Origin: Rubritalea squalenifaciens DSM 18772
GTDB taxonomy: Bacteria; Verrucomicrobiota; Verrucomicrobiia; Verrucomicrobiales; Akkermansiaceae
Length of the DNA stretch: 64,000 nucleotides
Direction of reading: 5' to 3'
NCBI RefSeq assembly: GCF_900141815.1
Contig: NZ_FQYR01000005.1
Coordinates: 186,001 to 250,000, forward strand
The notes below the pieces were generated by a model, which saw only the letters and a program-made list of their open reading frames with translations, was not told where the DNA came from and did not search any database. The position numbers and the translations under genes are program-made. Every line of letters begins with the position of its first letter. Within the stretch, counting starts at the first letter, position 1. Positions 8,872 through 17,600 of the stretch are shown here, piece by piece.

Positions 8872-9183
8872 ATGGATTTTAACAATGTAACAGCTCACGC
8901 CGTAGGTAATGTGTATTTCGATGGTAAAGTCGTCTCTCACAAGATCACGATGGAAGATGGATCTGCCAAGACTATGGGAGTGATTCAGCCTGGTAGCTAT
9001 CACTTTGATACTGTTGCCGCAGAGCGTATGGATATTACTGCCGGTGAATGCAAGGTGACCTTGGATGGTTCTGAGGAAAGCTCTGTCTACAAAGCAGGCG
9101 AGTACTTCAATGTGGATGCAAACTCAGGCTTCACCATCGAGGTGGCCGAGGGCAATGGACAGTACGTCTGTAGCTATCTCTAA
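8872..9183 (+). CDS. ppnP: Pyrimidine/purine nucleoside phosphorylase
   Basis: Small cupin-fold nucleoside phosphorylase of the PpnP (YaiE/DUF1255) family, which splits nucleosides with phosphate. The ATG at 8872 is preferred over GTG 8848 because GGAG lies 9 nt upstream and the 103-residue product matches the family size. Conserved stretches are NVYFDGKVVSHKI, GVIQPGSYHF and MDITAGECKV, with the C-terminal YKAGEYFNVDANSGFTIEV. The gene for a DUF1653 protein follows after 5 nt, so the two are probably co-transcribed. Confidence 0.93.
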   Translation: MDFNNVTAHAVGNVYFDGKVVSHKITMEDGSAKTMGVIQPGSYHFDTVAAERMDITAGECKVTLDGSEESSVYKAGEYFNVDANSGFTIEVAEGNGQYVCSYL

Positions 9184-9188
9184 TTCCT

Positions 9189-9401
9189 ATGGATCTTAAG
9201 CCGGGTAAATATCGCCATTTCAAGGGCATGGAGTACTTGGTGCTCCATGTCGCGCGCTGTAGTGAGACCATGGAGGAATACGTGGTCTATCAGGCTCTCT
9301 ATGGTGACCAGGGAATCTGGATCCGACCATTGAAGATGTTTACCGAGACTGTGGAGCGTGATGGCAAAGTGACGCCCCGTTTCGCATTCCTTGAGGAGTA
9401 G
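9189..9401 (+). CDS. DUF1653 family protein
   Basis: 70 residues with the DUF1653 pattern: LKPGKYRHFKGMEYLVLHVARCSETMEEYVVYQALYG, then IWIRPLKMF. Family members are small soluble proteins of unknown function. It is packed between ppnP (5 nt) and a small membrane protein gene (2 nt), which points to a three-gene operon. Confidence 0.88.
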   Translation: MDLKPGKYRHFKGMEYLVLHVARCSETMEEYVVYQALYGDQGIWIRPLKMFTETVERDGKVTPRFAFLEE

Positions 9402-9403
9402 CG

Positions 9404-9658
9404 ATGATTCCAGGTAACTGCCAGATGAACGGTTCATGTCAACCTCTCGCCCTGATTGAGCAAGTAAGTGGGATTGAACTGATTTTTTTGACAGGAACTA
9501 GTGTGATCTTGGTTATTCCACTTTGGTTTATCTGTAAGAAAGCTGGTTATTCTCCTTTGATCTCATTATTGGCATTTTTCCCGCCATTAGGGCACTTTGG
9601 ATTGCTGGTTTTTCTAGCGCTTACCAAGTGGCCAATACTAAGAGGAGAGGAAGATTAA
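9404..9658 (+). CDS. Small membrane protein (84 aa)
   Basis: Starts 2 nt after the DUF1653 gene. Two hydrophobic helices are predicted, around residues 27-45 (IFLTGTSVILVIPLWFIC) and 52-73 (PLISLLAFFPPLGHFGLLVFLAL), with a lysine between them and an acidic C-terminus. The tight spacing and protein-like hydrophobic pattern support a real gene. No function is recognised. Confidence 0.65.
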   Translation: MIPGNCQMNGSCQPLALIEQVSGIELIFLTGTSVILVIPLWFICKKAGYSPLISLLAFFPPLGHFGLLVFLALTKWPILRGEED

Positions 9659-9709
9659 GCGGCTTTGATTGTTTATAAAAATAATAACCAGAAAGTTAGG
9701 ATATAAGTT

Positions 9710-10339
9710 GTGGAAGATGTAAGTCAGTATTATGATAGTCAGACCATGGACGGACGAAAGTTAGCGGCCGCGTTTTGCAAGTTTGACGCAGCCAATGATC
9801 AAGACCCCCGCAAGATCACCGTGGATGGCGAAGAACAGTCTCACGAGACCTGGTATGCCCGCAGACTCACTGATTGGGTGATGCGTCTCGATCCTGACCC
9901 TTCCGAGTCACTGCTGCTTGCGTCGCGTTGCCAGCACATCTGTCGCTGGCAAATCCCAAGGAGTAACTATCCAGAGGGTCGCGCCGGTTATTTAAAATGG
10001 CGTGAAGAGCTGAAGAAATTTCATGCAGAAAAGGCGGAGGAAATCCTGCGCGAAGTAGGCTATGACGATGAGACTCTTGCTCAAGTCAGAGAGCTGAACC
10101 TGAAGAAAAATCTGAAGAACAACCCGGATTGCCAGACTCTGGAGGATTCCCTCTGCCTGATTTTCCTGATTCACCAATTCGATGCTCTCATCATGAGTAC
10201 CGACGAGGAGAAGATGATCAAGATTGTCCAGAAAACCTGGGCGAAAATGAGTGAGAGAGGTCAGCAGGAAGCACTCAAGCTATCCTATTCAAGCCAAGCT
10301 AAGGATATGATTGAGAAAGCACTCGCTGCCCCCCATTAG
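9710..10339 (+). CDS. DUF4202 family protein
   Basis: 209 residues. The family hallmarks are FCKFDAANDQDP, WYARRLTDWVMRLDPDPSE, a conserved ASRCQHICRWQIPRSNYP block, RAGYLKWREELKKFH, and TLEDSLCLIFL with a late KTWAKMSERGQ. The His/Arg pattern suggests a soluble helical enzyme related to HD-like folds, but no activity is known to me. The GTG at 9710 (AGG 9 nt upstream) is used. ATG 9746 is an alternative that would remove 12 residues but keep the conserved core. A strong terminator follows. Confidence 0.85.
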   Translation: MEDVSQYYDSQTMDGRKLAAAFCKFDAANDQDPRKITVDGEEQSHETWYARRLTDWVMRLDPDPSESLLLASRCQHICRWQIPRSNYPEGRAGYLKWREELKKFHAEKAEEILREVGYDDETLAQVRELNLKKNLKNNPDCQTLEDSLCLIFLIHQFDALIMSTDEEKMIKIVQKTWAKMSERGQQEALKLSYSSQAKDMIEKALAAPH

Positions 10340-10363
10340 AGGTCGATCAAACTGTGCAATTTC

Positions 10364-10397
10364 TCCCCCGTCTGGAATTCCGGGCGGGGGATTTTTT
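10364..10397 (+). terminator. Intrinsic terminator after DUF4202 gene
   Basis: TCCCCCG (10364-10370) pairs with CGGGGGA (10385-10391), with a GGAATTCC palindrome within the loop, followed by TTTTTT on the plus strand. It lies between the convergent DUF4202 gene and esterase gene. Confidence 0.85.
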
Positions 10398-10403
10398 CTT
10401 CCC

Positions 10404-11123
10404 TTATTTTACTGGAAAGGTTTTTTGAGCTTCTTTGAAGCACGCTTCGGCCATCTCCAGACAGGCTTTGACCTGACGGTGTTTAGCGTTTGGAATGACT
10501 TGGGTGGTGAGATTGCTGAAGCGTTTCTTTTTCAGCTCCTCTCTGAATAGTTGAAACCACTCAAGACGTGTCATGGGAGCTTGAGGGAATGACTTCACTG
10601 TATCTTTTTCTCCACAGGACAGAGCGAATGGAATATCTTTGGCTCTGCGGTTGATTTCAGCCCATGGACCACCAGTTGCCCAAGAGCCAGCGGAATGGGC
10701 GGAGAGCCCACCTACCAATGTGGGTTCCTGAAAGGTGAAGCGGTGGGCAAATTGTGCACCAGCGGAGTATCCGTGCACGAAAATCTTGTCGTGTAGCTTG
10801 TACTGTGTGGAGAGTTCTTTGTGGAGTTGGACCACTTTACGGGCGTGCTCCCCATTTCCAGCTTGATAGCCTTTGTCAAAGGTGGGGCCGATGACGATGC
10901 AGTCGAGCCTTTTCGCCCACGAGCTTACCCCGCATGCCCTTTTACCGTTTCCATTGAGGGCATGCACTCCCACTACCAGCCAATAGGTCTTATCGGCTTT
11001 GATGGTTTCCGGCGTATAGATGTAGCAATCCTTGCCGTCAGAGTCTTTGATGATTTCTTCACCAGATAAGGCGAAGAGCGTGCTGAGGTAGAGCAGGGTC
11101 AGAGAAAATGCGAATTTCTTCAT
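10404..11123 (-). CDS. Secreted alpha/beta hydrolase (esterase-like)
   Basis: 239 residues with an N-terminal signal peptide (MKKFAFSLTLLYLSTLFALS). The fold is an alpha/beta hydrolase of the PHB-depolymerase/feruloyl-esterase-like type. The oxyanion region is VVGVHALNGNG, the nucleophile elbow is HGYSAGAQFAHRF (Ser in GYSAG), the later Asp is in CGEKDTVKSF, and the His is in NAKHRQ. It is probably periplasmic or secreted. The substrate is unknown. Confidence 0.82.
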   Translation of the reverse strand: MKKFAFSLTLLYLSTLFALSGEEIIKDSDGKDCYIYTPETIKADKTYWLVVGVHALNGNGKRACGVSSWAKRLDCIVIGPTFDKGYQAGNGEHARKVVQLHKELSTQYKLHDKIFVHGYSAGAQFAHRFTFQEPTLVGGLSAHSAGSWATGGPWAEINRRAKDIPFALSCGEKDTVKSFPQAPMTRLEWFQLFREELKKKRFSNLTTQVIPNAKHRQVKACLEMAEACFKEAQKTFPVK

Positions 11124-11177
11124 GAATATGGATGTAGGTTAAGATCGGGCTATTACCAGAATCCGTGCTTGGCGTGA

Positions 11178-12212
11178 ATGAAAATAGCTGGCATTGCTCT
11201 GGACATGCCTGATTACACGACGCTCAAGGAACTGGTGAATATCGATTCTCCCTCTGGTTTCACCCATGATGCATGCGACTACATTTTCGACCTGCTGAAA
11301 GGAATGGGATATGCCCCAGAGATGACCAATAAAGGCGCCGTGCGTTGTGCATTTGGCAAGGAGCCTAAGCTTTCCATAGCAGCTCACGTGGATACTCTTG
11401 GGGCCATCGTGTCAGGAATCAAAGGAGATGGCACGTTGGCTTTCTCGACCATCGGAGGCTTGTCCCTCACGGGGGCAGAAGGTGAGTATGTGCGTATCTG
11501 CACCTTGGATGGGAAGGTGCATACGGGAACCATTCTCTTGAATGATCCGTCCTCTCACACCAACAGGGAAAAAGACTCTACCAAGCGTTCTTTGGAGACG
11601 ATGCATATCCGCCTGGATGAGATCGTCTTTAGCAAGCAGGATGTGAAGGATCTCGGTATTAGTGTGGGTGATCTTATTTGTCTCTACCCACGTTACGAGG
11701 AGCTTGAGAATGGCTACATCAAGTCCAGATTTCTGGATAATAAGGCTGGCTGTTTTGTGCTCTTTGAACTGGCGAAACGTTTTCAAGGCAAGGATGTACC
11801 GGTAGAGATTTTCTTCTCCAACTTTGAGGAGGTTGGTCACGGTGGTACCGTGGGATACTCCGAGGGTATAGAGGAGTTGTTAGTGATTGATATGGGGGTG
11901 CTAGGCGCCGCCTGTGAAGGTACGGAGCTGAGCTGTTCTATTTGTGCGAAAGACTCTACGGGGCCTTACGACTTTGAAATGCGTCGCAAGCTAGTTGGCT
12001 TGGCGAAGGAAAAGAACATCCCATACACTCAGGATGTCTATCCTTACTATGGTTCCGATGGTTCGGCAGCATTGCGAGCTGGCCTCGATTTCCGTGTAGG
12101 ACTTATCGGTCCAGGTGTCGCCGCCTCACACAGTACGGAGCGTGCCCACAAGAAAGGTATCGAAGCTACGATCGATCTCTGCGAGGCCTATATCGAGCAA
12201 TTTACCGCTTAG
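11178..12212 (+). CDS. M42-family metallopeptidase
   Basis: Glutamyl aminopeptidase/deblocking aminopeptidase family with two metal ions. AHVDTLG carries the first metal ligands (His70, Asp72), SRFLDNKAG the bridging Asp, and NFEEVGHGG the catalytic Glu pair. HSTERAH near the C-terminus carries the last ligand. At 344 residues it is typical of the family. No signal peptide is seen, so it is cytoplasmic. The start is uncertain: ATG 11178 or ATG 11205 (MPDYTTLKEL), and the family usually begins near the latter. Its stop overlaps that of the convergent DUF481 gene. Confidence 0.93.
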   Translation: MKIAGIALDMPDYTTLKELVNIDSPSGFTHDACDYIFDLLKGMGYAPEMTNKGAVRCAFGKEPKLSIAAHVDTLGAIVSGIKGDGTLAFSTIGGLSLTGAEGEYVRICTLDGKVHTGTILLNDPSSHTNREKDSTKRSLETMHIRLDEIVFSKQDVKDLGISVGDLICLYPRYEELENGYIKSRFLDNKAGCFVLFELAKRFQGKDVPVEIFFSNFEEVGHGGTVGYSEGIEELLVIDMGVLGAACEGTELSCSICAKDSTGPYDFEMRRKLVGLAKEKNIPYTQDVYPYYGSDGSAALRAGLDFRVGLIGPGVAASHSTERAHKKGIEATIDLCEAYIEQFTA

Positions 12213-13621
12213 AGTTTAAACTCAAGGCCGGTGATGAAGAGGATATCGTTGCTATCACGGCCTTCAGCCGGGGTGTTGTCATAGGTGTCAGTCAGAACGG
12301 CCTTGAGGCTGACACTGTGGTTGAGGGCGTGGTCGAGCCCGATCTTGGAGGTCAGGATGTAGTTGGAGGGGTCTTTGGCTTCACCACGCCAGCTGACTCT
12401 GGCGAACAAGCGGGTGTCCTCCGTGAAATGCTTGTCTGCCTTGAAGCTGATGTAGGGGGCGAAATAGGTATTAGTCTCATCTTCTTGCTTCTCGTAAACA
12501 ACGGATGGACCGATCTCTAGAGAGGCAAAGTCCTTATCATTCTCGAACAGGTATCTGCCTAAGTAAGGTGTGAGAGCGATCCGGTAATCCAGGTCTGCCA
12601 GGTCATCATGATCTACATCGAGCCGGACACCGGCGAACCATGGCTTGTCGAAACTGTACTGGCTGTGAGCGTCGAGACCAGCTGTCTGGGCAGTAGTTTC
12701 ACCCTCGGTCTGGCTGAAGTTGGCACTGAGGCCAAGAGATGTTTCCGCGAATTCAGTCTTCCGCTTGGCCAGGATGCCAGTGGCGAGAGATTTGGAGTTG
12801 GTATTCCCCGAAGCATAGGAACCACCAATGAGACCGGTGATGATCCAGTTGTCACTGTCGAAGCCCTTGTTTTTGTGTTTGGAATTCAGATTCTTGATTC
12901 CCTTGCCATCCGGGTCAAAGGAATAGCCCAGGCCTAGGATGATGAGTTGATCGTCCGATTTGGAATCCGTCTCTCCATAGTGGATGGACTTGGCGGCCAG
13001 GCGGACTGACCATGGGCCGTAGAGAGCGGACTCGACCCCGGCTTCGGCGGTGTAGATGGAGTTCGAGAAATCGCCGAGCTCACCGGTCATTTTAAGGGAT
13101 TGGAAGAGACGGGTTCCTTCGTTGATTTGCCAGCTGAAGTATTGGGCGGCTTTAAAGGCGGCGTAGGAGCTGGAATCACCATCACGTTTTTCAAAGATCA
13201 CACCGGGACCTACCTCGACACGAAACTTGAAGCGCTCATTGTCGATGAAATGATAGCCCAGCAGAAGGTTGGTGCCATTACGGTAATCGATTCCCGCCAT
13301 AGGGTCGTAGAGAAAGTCGTTGGAGATAGCGGCATACCAAGGAGAGTTTCTGAAGTCACGGGAAGCAGTGAAGGTGTTTGTGATGGACTCATGGGATTTT
13401 ACTCCTTCATCCTCGCCGTAGATGGCGTCGAACTCGTTTCTCAGCTCACAAAGTTCGAATTCGTAGGAACTATCCAGACCTAGGCTGAACCGTAGAGTGT
13501 CTGAGTTCCCCGAGCTCAAGCTGATGCCGAAGTCTCCATCATGAGTCCATGACTTTTCTGCTGCGAGAAGTGGTCCACAGGAGAGGCAGAGGCTGGTGGC
13601 TGAGAGGTAAAGCGCGCGCAT
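12209..13621 (-). CDS. Outer-membrane protein with two tandem DUF481 domains
   Basis: 470 residues after a signal peptide (MRALYLSATSLCLSCGPLLAAE). Two homologous beta-rich halves follow, about residues 24-235 and 255-470. Each half opens with Gly/Ser/Asn hairpins (GISLSSGNSDT and GSYASGNTNS). Each continues with a PW-W/F-A block, a DYR block, a VxxGPxVxxEK strand and a TRLF turn. The last residues (FITGLEFKL) end in an aromatic/hydrophobic strand as in outer-membrane barrels. DUF481 proteins such as YdiY are usually one domain of about 250 residues, so this is an internal duplication. Its role is unknown. It is divergent from an esterase gene 9 bp away (81 bp if that gene starts at 13703). 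Confidence 0.85.
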   Translation of the reverse strand: MRALYLSATSLCLSCGPLLAAEKSWTHDGDFGISLSSGNSDTLRFSLGLDSSYEFELCELRNEFDAIYGEDEGVKSHESITNTFTASRDFRNSPWYAAISNDFLYDPMAGIDYRNGTNLLLGYHFIDNERFKFRVEVGPGVIFEKRDGDSSSYAAFKAAQYFSWQINEGTRLFQSLKMTGELGDFSNSIYTAEAGVESALYGPWSVRLAAKSIHYGETDSKSDDQLIILGLGYSFDPDGKGIKNLNSKHKNKGFDSDNWIITGLIGGSYASGNTNSKSLATGILAKRKTEFAETSLGLSANFSQTEGETTAQTAGLDAHSQYSFDKPWFAGVRLDVDHDDLADLDYRIALTPYLGRYLFENDKDFASLEIGPSVVYEKQEDETNTYFAPYISFKADKHFTEDTRLFARVSWRGEAKDPSNYILTSKIGLDHALNHSVSLKAVLTDTYDNTPAEGRDSNDILFITGLEFKL

Positions 13622-13702
13622 GGCTTGTGAATGGAGGGTAGAGCGCTGAGATTCAAGTGGAAACAGGCTGGAATTTTTCTGTGGCTCTTGTTCACTGGCG
13701 AC

Positions 13703-15190
13703 ATGAAGTGGATGGACTCCGTGAAATGTGTGCTGCTGGGCCTGTGTGTGCTGGCGAGTTCCTGTGCACCTGTAAGGCTACAGCAATACCGTACAGATCA
13801 CGATGTCCAGGAAGTAACGAGAATCTCGGATGCTCCGCGCAAAGAGTTTGCCAAGAAGTCTCAGTTTGTCCGCAAACCGCAGCAGCAAGGTAGTTTGTAT
13901 TTCGGTGTGGTGGAGTATGATGACAAGGGCTTTCTGCATGACCGAGCCCAGGCGGATGCTGTGCTGGAGAGAATTCGTAAGGTGCATCAAGATATGCGCA
14001 GGAATGGAGATCAGCGGAATCATCTCATCGTGCTGTATGTGCACGGCTGGCAGCACAATGCCAAGTATGAGAATGGCAACCTACGAAGCTATGCGGAAAC
14101 CATGGAGAAGTGGGTGGCGGACCACATCGCTAAGGGGCAGCATGTGACGGCTATCTACGTAGCCTGGCGAGGGAAATCGAGTGTGTCGCCTCTCGGTACG
14201 GAGTATTTGACCAGCTTTTGGAACAGGAAGTCAGCCAGTGTCAATGTGGGTATCGGCCAGCTACCTGAGTTTCTATCCAGAGTGGAGTACTTGGCGGATC
14301 GTTACAACCGCTCCACATCCAAGGTGCAAGGGAATGGCTCTGCTACAGTATTACCTAACAAGAAACAAGGGGTGAGGCTGGTTTCCATTGGCCATAGCTT
14401 TGGGGCTTCGGTGCTGCTGAATGCCATCTACCCGGTGACCATGCGCCGACTCTCAGAGGCCATGGAGAAAGACCGTGGACTCGTGAAAGCCTACGGTGAC
14501 CTGGTGGTGCTCATTAATCCAGCGGTGGAGGCGAACCGCTTGGCTCCGCTGCGAATGCTGTCTGATCTCTATGGCAGAGAGAAAGGTTATCTGGGGGGAA
14601 GGAGCCCACAGCCTCCTAACATCGTCATCCTCTCGGCTAAGAATGACTGGCCAAACTTTCTGGCATTTCCGGCGGGACGCTGGATCGGAGAATTTAACAT
14701 AGCCTCGAGCAACCTTACGATGAAGCGAGGCCTGAAAGACGCGCCATACTACGATCAACTCAAGATGGACCGCATCACCGCTGGCCGTTATCCACCCTTT
14801 GCCACGCATCGCTTGAGCAATCCAGAGGCGCTCCCTGGAAAGCTGGTGAAGTTTGGAGAACCAAACTGGATCAAAGCCCAACCAGGCTGGAGCCATCGTT
14901 TCACCACATCATCACGCATGACGCTGACTCATCTGGGGAATGAGCATGTGCCGGCCTATGATCCGATCTGGTTGGTGAAGGTGGATGACTACCGGATAAT
15001 CAATGGGCATAATGATTTCTGGAGCGGCAACTTGTCCGCCTTTGTTGGGGATGTACTTACCTATCGTGTGGGCGGCAGTAAGAAGGGCAGCTTCATTGCT
15101 CCTACGATTACGGATACGAGAAAGGTGCCTTTGTTCTTGGATCCGTTCAGGATTCTCTTCCCTCGACCTGAGAAGCAGCGTGAGCGATAA
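13703..15190 (+). CDS. Lipoprotein alpha/beta hydrolase
   Basis: The ATG at 13703 is chosen because it yields a lipoprotein signal, MKWMDSVKCVLLGLCVLASSC, with lipidation at the final Cys. The frame is open to ATG 13631. The body has an alpha/beta hydrolase core: LIVLYVHGWQHNAKYEN (oxyanion strand), then RLVSIGHSFGASVLLNAI with the GHSFG nucleophile elbow. A conserved His is likely in NGHNDFW near the C-terminus. It is about 495 residues and probably anchored to the outer membrane. The substrate is unknown. The gene diverges from the tandem-DUF481 gene and may share its promoter region. Confidence 0.82.
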   Translation: MKWMDSVKCVLLGLCVLASSCAPVRLQQYRTDHDVQEVTRISDAPRKEFAKKSQFVRKPQQQGSLYFGVVEYDDKGFLHDRAQADAVLERIRKVHQDMRRNGDQRNHLIVLYVHGWQHNAKYENGNLRSYAETMEKWVADHIAKGQHVTAIYVAWRGKSSVSPLGTEYLTSFWNRKSASVNVGIGQLPEFLSRVEYLADRYNRSTSKVQGNGSATVLPNKKQGVRLVSIGHSFGASVLLNAIYPVTMRRLSEAMEKDRGLVKAYGDLVVLINPAVEANRLAPLRMLSDLYGREKGYLGGRSPQPPNIVILSAKNDWPNFLAFPAGRWIGEFNIASSNLTMKRGLKDAPYYDQLKMDRITAGRYPPFATHRLSNPEALPGKLVKFGEPNWIKAQPGWSHRFTTSSRMTLTHLGNEHVPAYDPIWLVKVDDYRIINGHNDFWSGNLSAFVGDVLTYRVGGSKKGSFIAPTITDTRKVPLFLDPFRILFPRPEKQRER

Positions 15191-15191
15191 G

Positions 15192-16049
15192 CTAAGGCTG
15201 AGGCCACAGGTCAGGTGCTACGAATAGCGGGCTCTCTATGCTTGGAGAGTATATCATCGTGCAGCGTTTCTGGGAGATCTCGATAATCTCTGTCAGGCTG
15301 ATGTCAGGCAAGGTGTCCAACCATGTTAGGTCAGGCTCGCAGAGCCAGAGAGGTTTTGGAATCACTCTGGCGGTTGTTTCTTGAGGAAGGTAATCCTCTA
15401 GTTCTTTGCAATAAATCCATGGGCGGATACGGCAATCACTGGATGTAAACTCGGGCAAGGTTCTTTGTTCGGCATGCACATGGAAAAAGAAGATGCCATG
15501 GACGATTTGCTTAGTCGTGAAAGACTTGATGCCGAAGCGTGTAGACAAAAGCTCACGAGCTGATTCGGACTTGCCAAGTGACAATTGGTGACTGCGGAGG
15601 CGGTCCAGTTTCCGGTGGAAATTGTCACGGGCGTTTGGGCCAGGATAGGTCAGTTGACCGTTTTGTTCGAGGGCGAGGTAGAATTTGATGGCGAGTTCCA
15701 GATGAATGTTTTCCTGGGTGAGTGTATCAGTGAGAAGATAGTCCAGCTCTCCAAGGGTGATGTTCTCTGGCGATTGTATTTGGATGCTGCTAGACAGAAG
15801 TTCATAGCGCTGACTCGACTGAAGGAGTTGGCTGAGAGCGTCTTCATAGAGGTGCCCTAGTTTTTGCCGGAAGTTGAGTGAAGTCACCTGTTCGGGAACT
15901 GACAGCGTGTGGCTTGGAAATCGTGCGGCCTCGGGGAGGTCGGTCAGCATCAGAGGGCTCTCGACCAGACTGCGGAGTATATGGGCAGAGTAGAGCGACT
16001 CATGGTCACTCTGAATTTTTTCTGCGTGATGAAAGTTCTCCGGCTTCAT
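15192..16049 (-). CDS. DUF1853 family protein
   Basis: 285 residues matching DUF1853: LGHLYEDALSQLL, then TLGELDYLL and HLELAIKFYLALE, then GPNARDNFHRKLDRLRSHQL. The E-D-K spacing resembles a restriction-endonuclease-like nuclease core, but the activity of the family is not known to me. There is no signal peptide. It is convergent with the upstream hydrolase gene (1 bp apart) and divergent from yaaA. Confidence 0.8.
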   Translation of the reverse strand: MKPENFHHAEKIQSDHESLYSAHILRSLVESPLMLTDLPEAARFPSHTLSVPEQVTSLNFRQKLGHLYEDALSQLLQSSQRYELLSSSIQIQSPENITLGELDYLLTDTLTQENIHLELAIKFYLALEQNGQLTYPGPNARDNFHRKLDRLRSHQLSLGKSESARELLSTRFGIKSFTTKQIVHGIFFFHVHAEQRTLPEFTSSDCRIRPWIYCKELEDYLPQETTARVIPKPLWLCEPDLTWLDTLPDISLTEIIEISQKRCTMIYSPSIESPLFVAPDLWPQP

Positions 16050-16189
16050 GTGCTTGGGCAGCTTGGCACAGGAGACATGAAATGTATATAACGGTGCTTA
16101 AACAAATCCATGGGCATCCAGCTGAGATAGTTGCTTTCTTGCTACGCAGGGAGGGTTGAAATTTTTCAAAGCGCCTCTAGAGTCGACAC

Positions 16190-16966
16190 ATGATCATTCT
16201 CCTCTCACCAGCTAAGTCTCTCGATTACGATTCTCCACTGCTGACCAAGAAGTCCACCAAGCCACGTCTGCTGGATGATTCTGAGGAGCTGGTACTGCAA
16301 CTCCGCAAGTTGTCTCCGGCTCAGATCGGTAAGTTGATGAGTATTTCTGACAAACTGGCCGAGTTGAATGCTGAACGCTATGCGAGTTGGGAAAAGGATT
16401 TCTCCAAGGATAACGCCCGTCAGGCAATCCTCGCGTTCACAGGTGATGTTTATCAGGGTATGGAGTTGAGCGATTGGAGTGCTGATGACTTTGCTGCTGC
16501 ACAGAAACAGATCCGCATTCTATCCGGCTTGTATGGTGTATTGCGTCCACTGGACCTCATGCAGGCCTATCGTCTGGAAATGGGAACCAAGCTGGAGAAC
16601 AAGAGAGGAAAGAACCTTTACGAGTTCTGGGGTAGCAAGATCACTGAGATGCTGAACAAAGATCTCAAAGCCAGCGGGTCAGACCTCGTGGTGAATCTTG
16701 CTTCTAACGAATACTTTAGTTCCGTCAAAAAGAAGGAGCTAATCGGTGAGTTGATCACTCCTGTCTTCAAGGACGAGAAGAACGGAACCTATAAGATCAT
16801 TTCATTCTACGCCAAGAAAGCACGTGGAATGATGGCAGATTTTATTGTCAGGGAAGGTGTTTCTGATGTCGCCGGTCTCAAAAAATTCAAGACCGCTGGA
16901 TACAAATACAGTGCGAAAGATTCCAAGGGTAATGAGCTGGTCTTCCTGCGCAAGGAGCAGAAATAG
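16190..16966 (+). CDS. yaaA: Peroxide stress protein YaaA
   Basis: 258 residues of the YaaA/DUF328 family. The start is [13 protein letters not shown], with the family-defining LSPAKSLD, then [26 protein letters not shown] and the late [13 protein letters not shown]. In E. coli the protein limits free iron and protects DNA under peroxide stress. The ATG at 16190 gives the full family N-terminus. A bidirectional terminator follows 29 bp after the stop. Confidence 0.97.
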   Translation: MIILLSPAKSLDYDSPLLTKKSTKPRLLDDSEELVLQLRKLSPAQIGKLMSISDKLAELNAERYASWEKDFSKDNARQAILAFTGDVYQGMELSDWSADDFAAAQKQIRILSGLYGVLRPLDLMQAYRLEMGTKLENKRGKNLYEFWGSKITEMLNKDLKASGSDLVVNLASNEYFSSVKKKELIGELITPVFKDEKNGTYKIISFYAKKARGMMADFIVREGVSDVAGLKKFKTAGYKYSAKDSKGNELVFLRKEQK

Positions 16967-16994
16967 TCTTGTTCCCTCAAGAAGTCTTACCAAG

Positions 16995-17028
16995 AAAAAA
17001 GCGCACCTCCAACAAGGTGCGCTTTTTT
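16995..17028. terminator. Bidirectional intrinsic terminator
   Basis: AAAAAAGCGCACCT (16995-17008) and AGGTGCGCTTTTTT (17015-17028) form a perfect 14-bp stem around a 6-nt loop, with T-runs on both strands. It serves yaaA (plus) and the membrane protein gene at 17046 (minus). Confidence 0.93.
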
Positions 17029-17045
17029 ACGAATGGGAACGAAGG

Positions 17046-17519
17046 TTATCTCGCCAAGCCGGAAGCTCCAAGCCCAATAAAAAACAAGATCATCATCAGA
17101 TATACCGAAATGATGATGATCGCCATGATACTAACAAACTTCCAAAAACCTCTTTGTTTGTCCAAGGCGGTTTCCAGATCGATGCTCTCGCGCGATTGCA
17201 TCAACTTGTTAATCGAAGAACCATATTGCCAGAGTAGTACACATGGGTAGATGTAGAGGGCTGACATGGCGAGATAGATCACGCCGATGCCAACACCGAA
17301 TCCACCTCCGATGGTGTTTCCCATACTAAAGATGCCGATGGCTCCCAGGATCATGAAGCCAGAACCGATGAAGCCGAGTATGGAGAGGAATTTTACCCAG
17401 CCTTTGGTGCGGCGAAGCATGTCGATGGCCAGATCACTCACTCTCGTATTCTGAGTTGCAGCGGGGTCTGCGCTTGGAGTTCCGTATGGGCTGGGGCTGT
17501 AGGGCATAGTTTGATTCAT
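17046..17519 (-). CDS. DUF5362-like membrane protein
   Basis: 157 residues with a Pro/Ser/Thr-rich N-terminus (MNQTMPYSPSPYGTP). Three or four hydrophobic segments follow, around residues 45-65 (LSILGFIGSGFMILGAIGIF), 70-95 and 130-152 (IMAIIIISVYLMMILFFIG). Between them is QYGSSINKLMQSRESIDLETALDKQRGFWKF, a pattern seen in DUF5362-type proteins. It probably sits in the inner membrane. Function unknown, family assignment tentative. Confidence 0.65.
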   Translation of the reverse strand: MNQTMPYSPSPYGTPSADPAATQNTRVSDLAIDMLRRTKGWVKFLSILGFIGSGFMILGAIGIFSMGNTIGGGFGVGIGVIYLAMSALYIYPCVLLWQYGSSINKLMQSRESIDLETALDKQRGFWKFVSIMAIIIISVYLMMILFFIGLGASGLAR

Positions 17520-17600
17520 GCTAGAGTTCTAGGGTGGTGAGTGCTGAGGGTCAATGTGATTTGATTTGAGGTTTCTTTGAAGAATGTGATAGAGTGCGGC

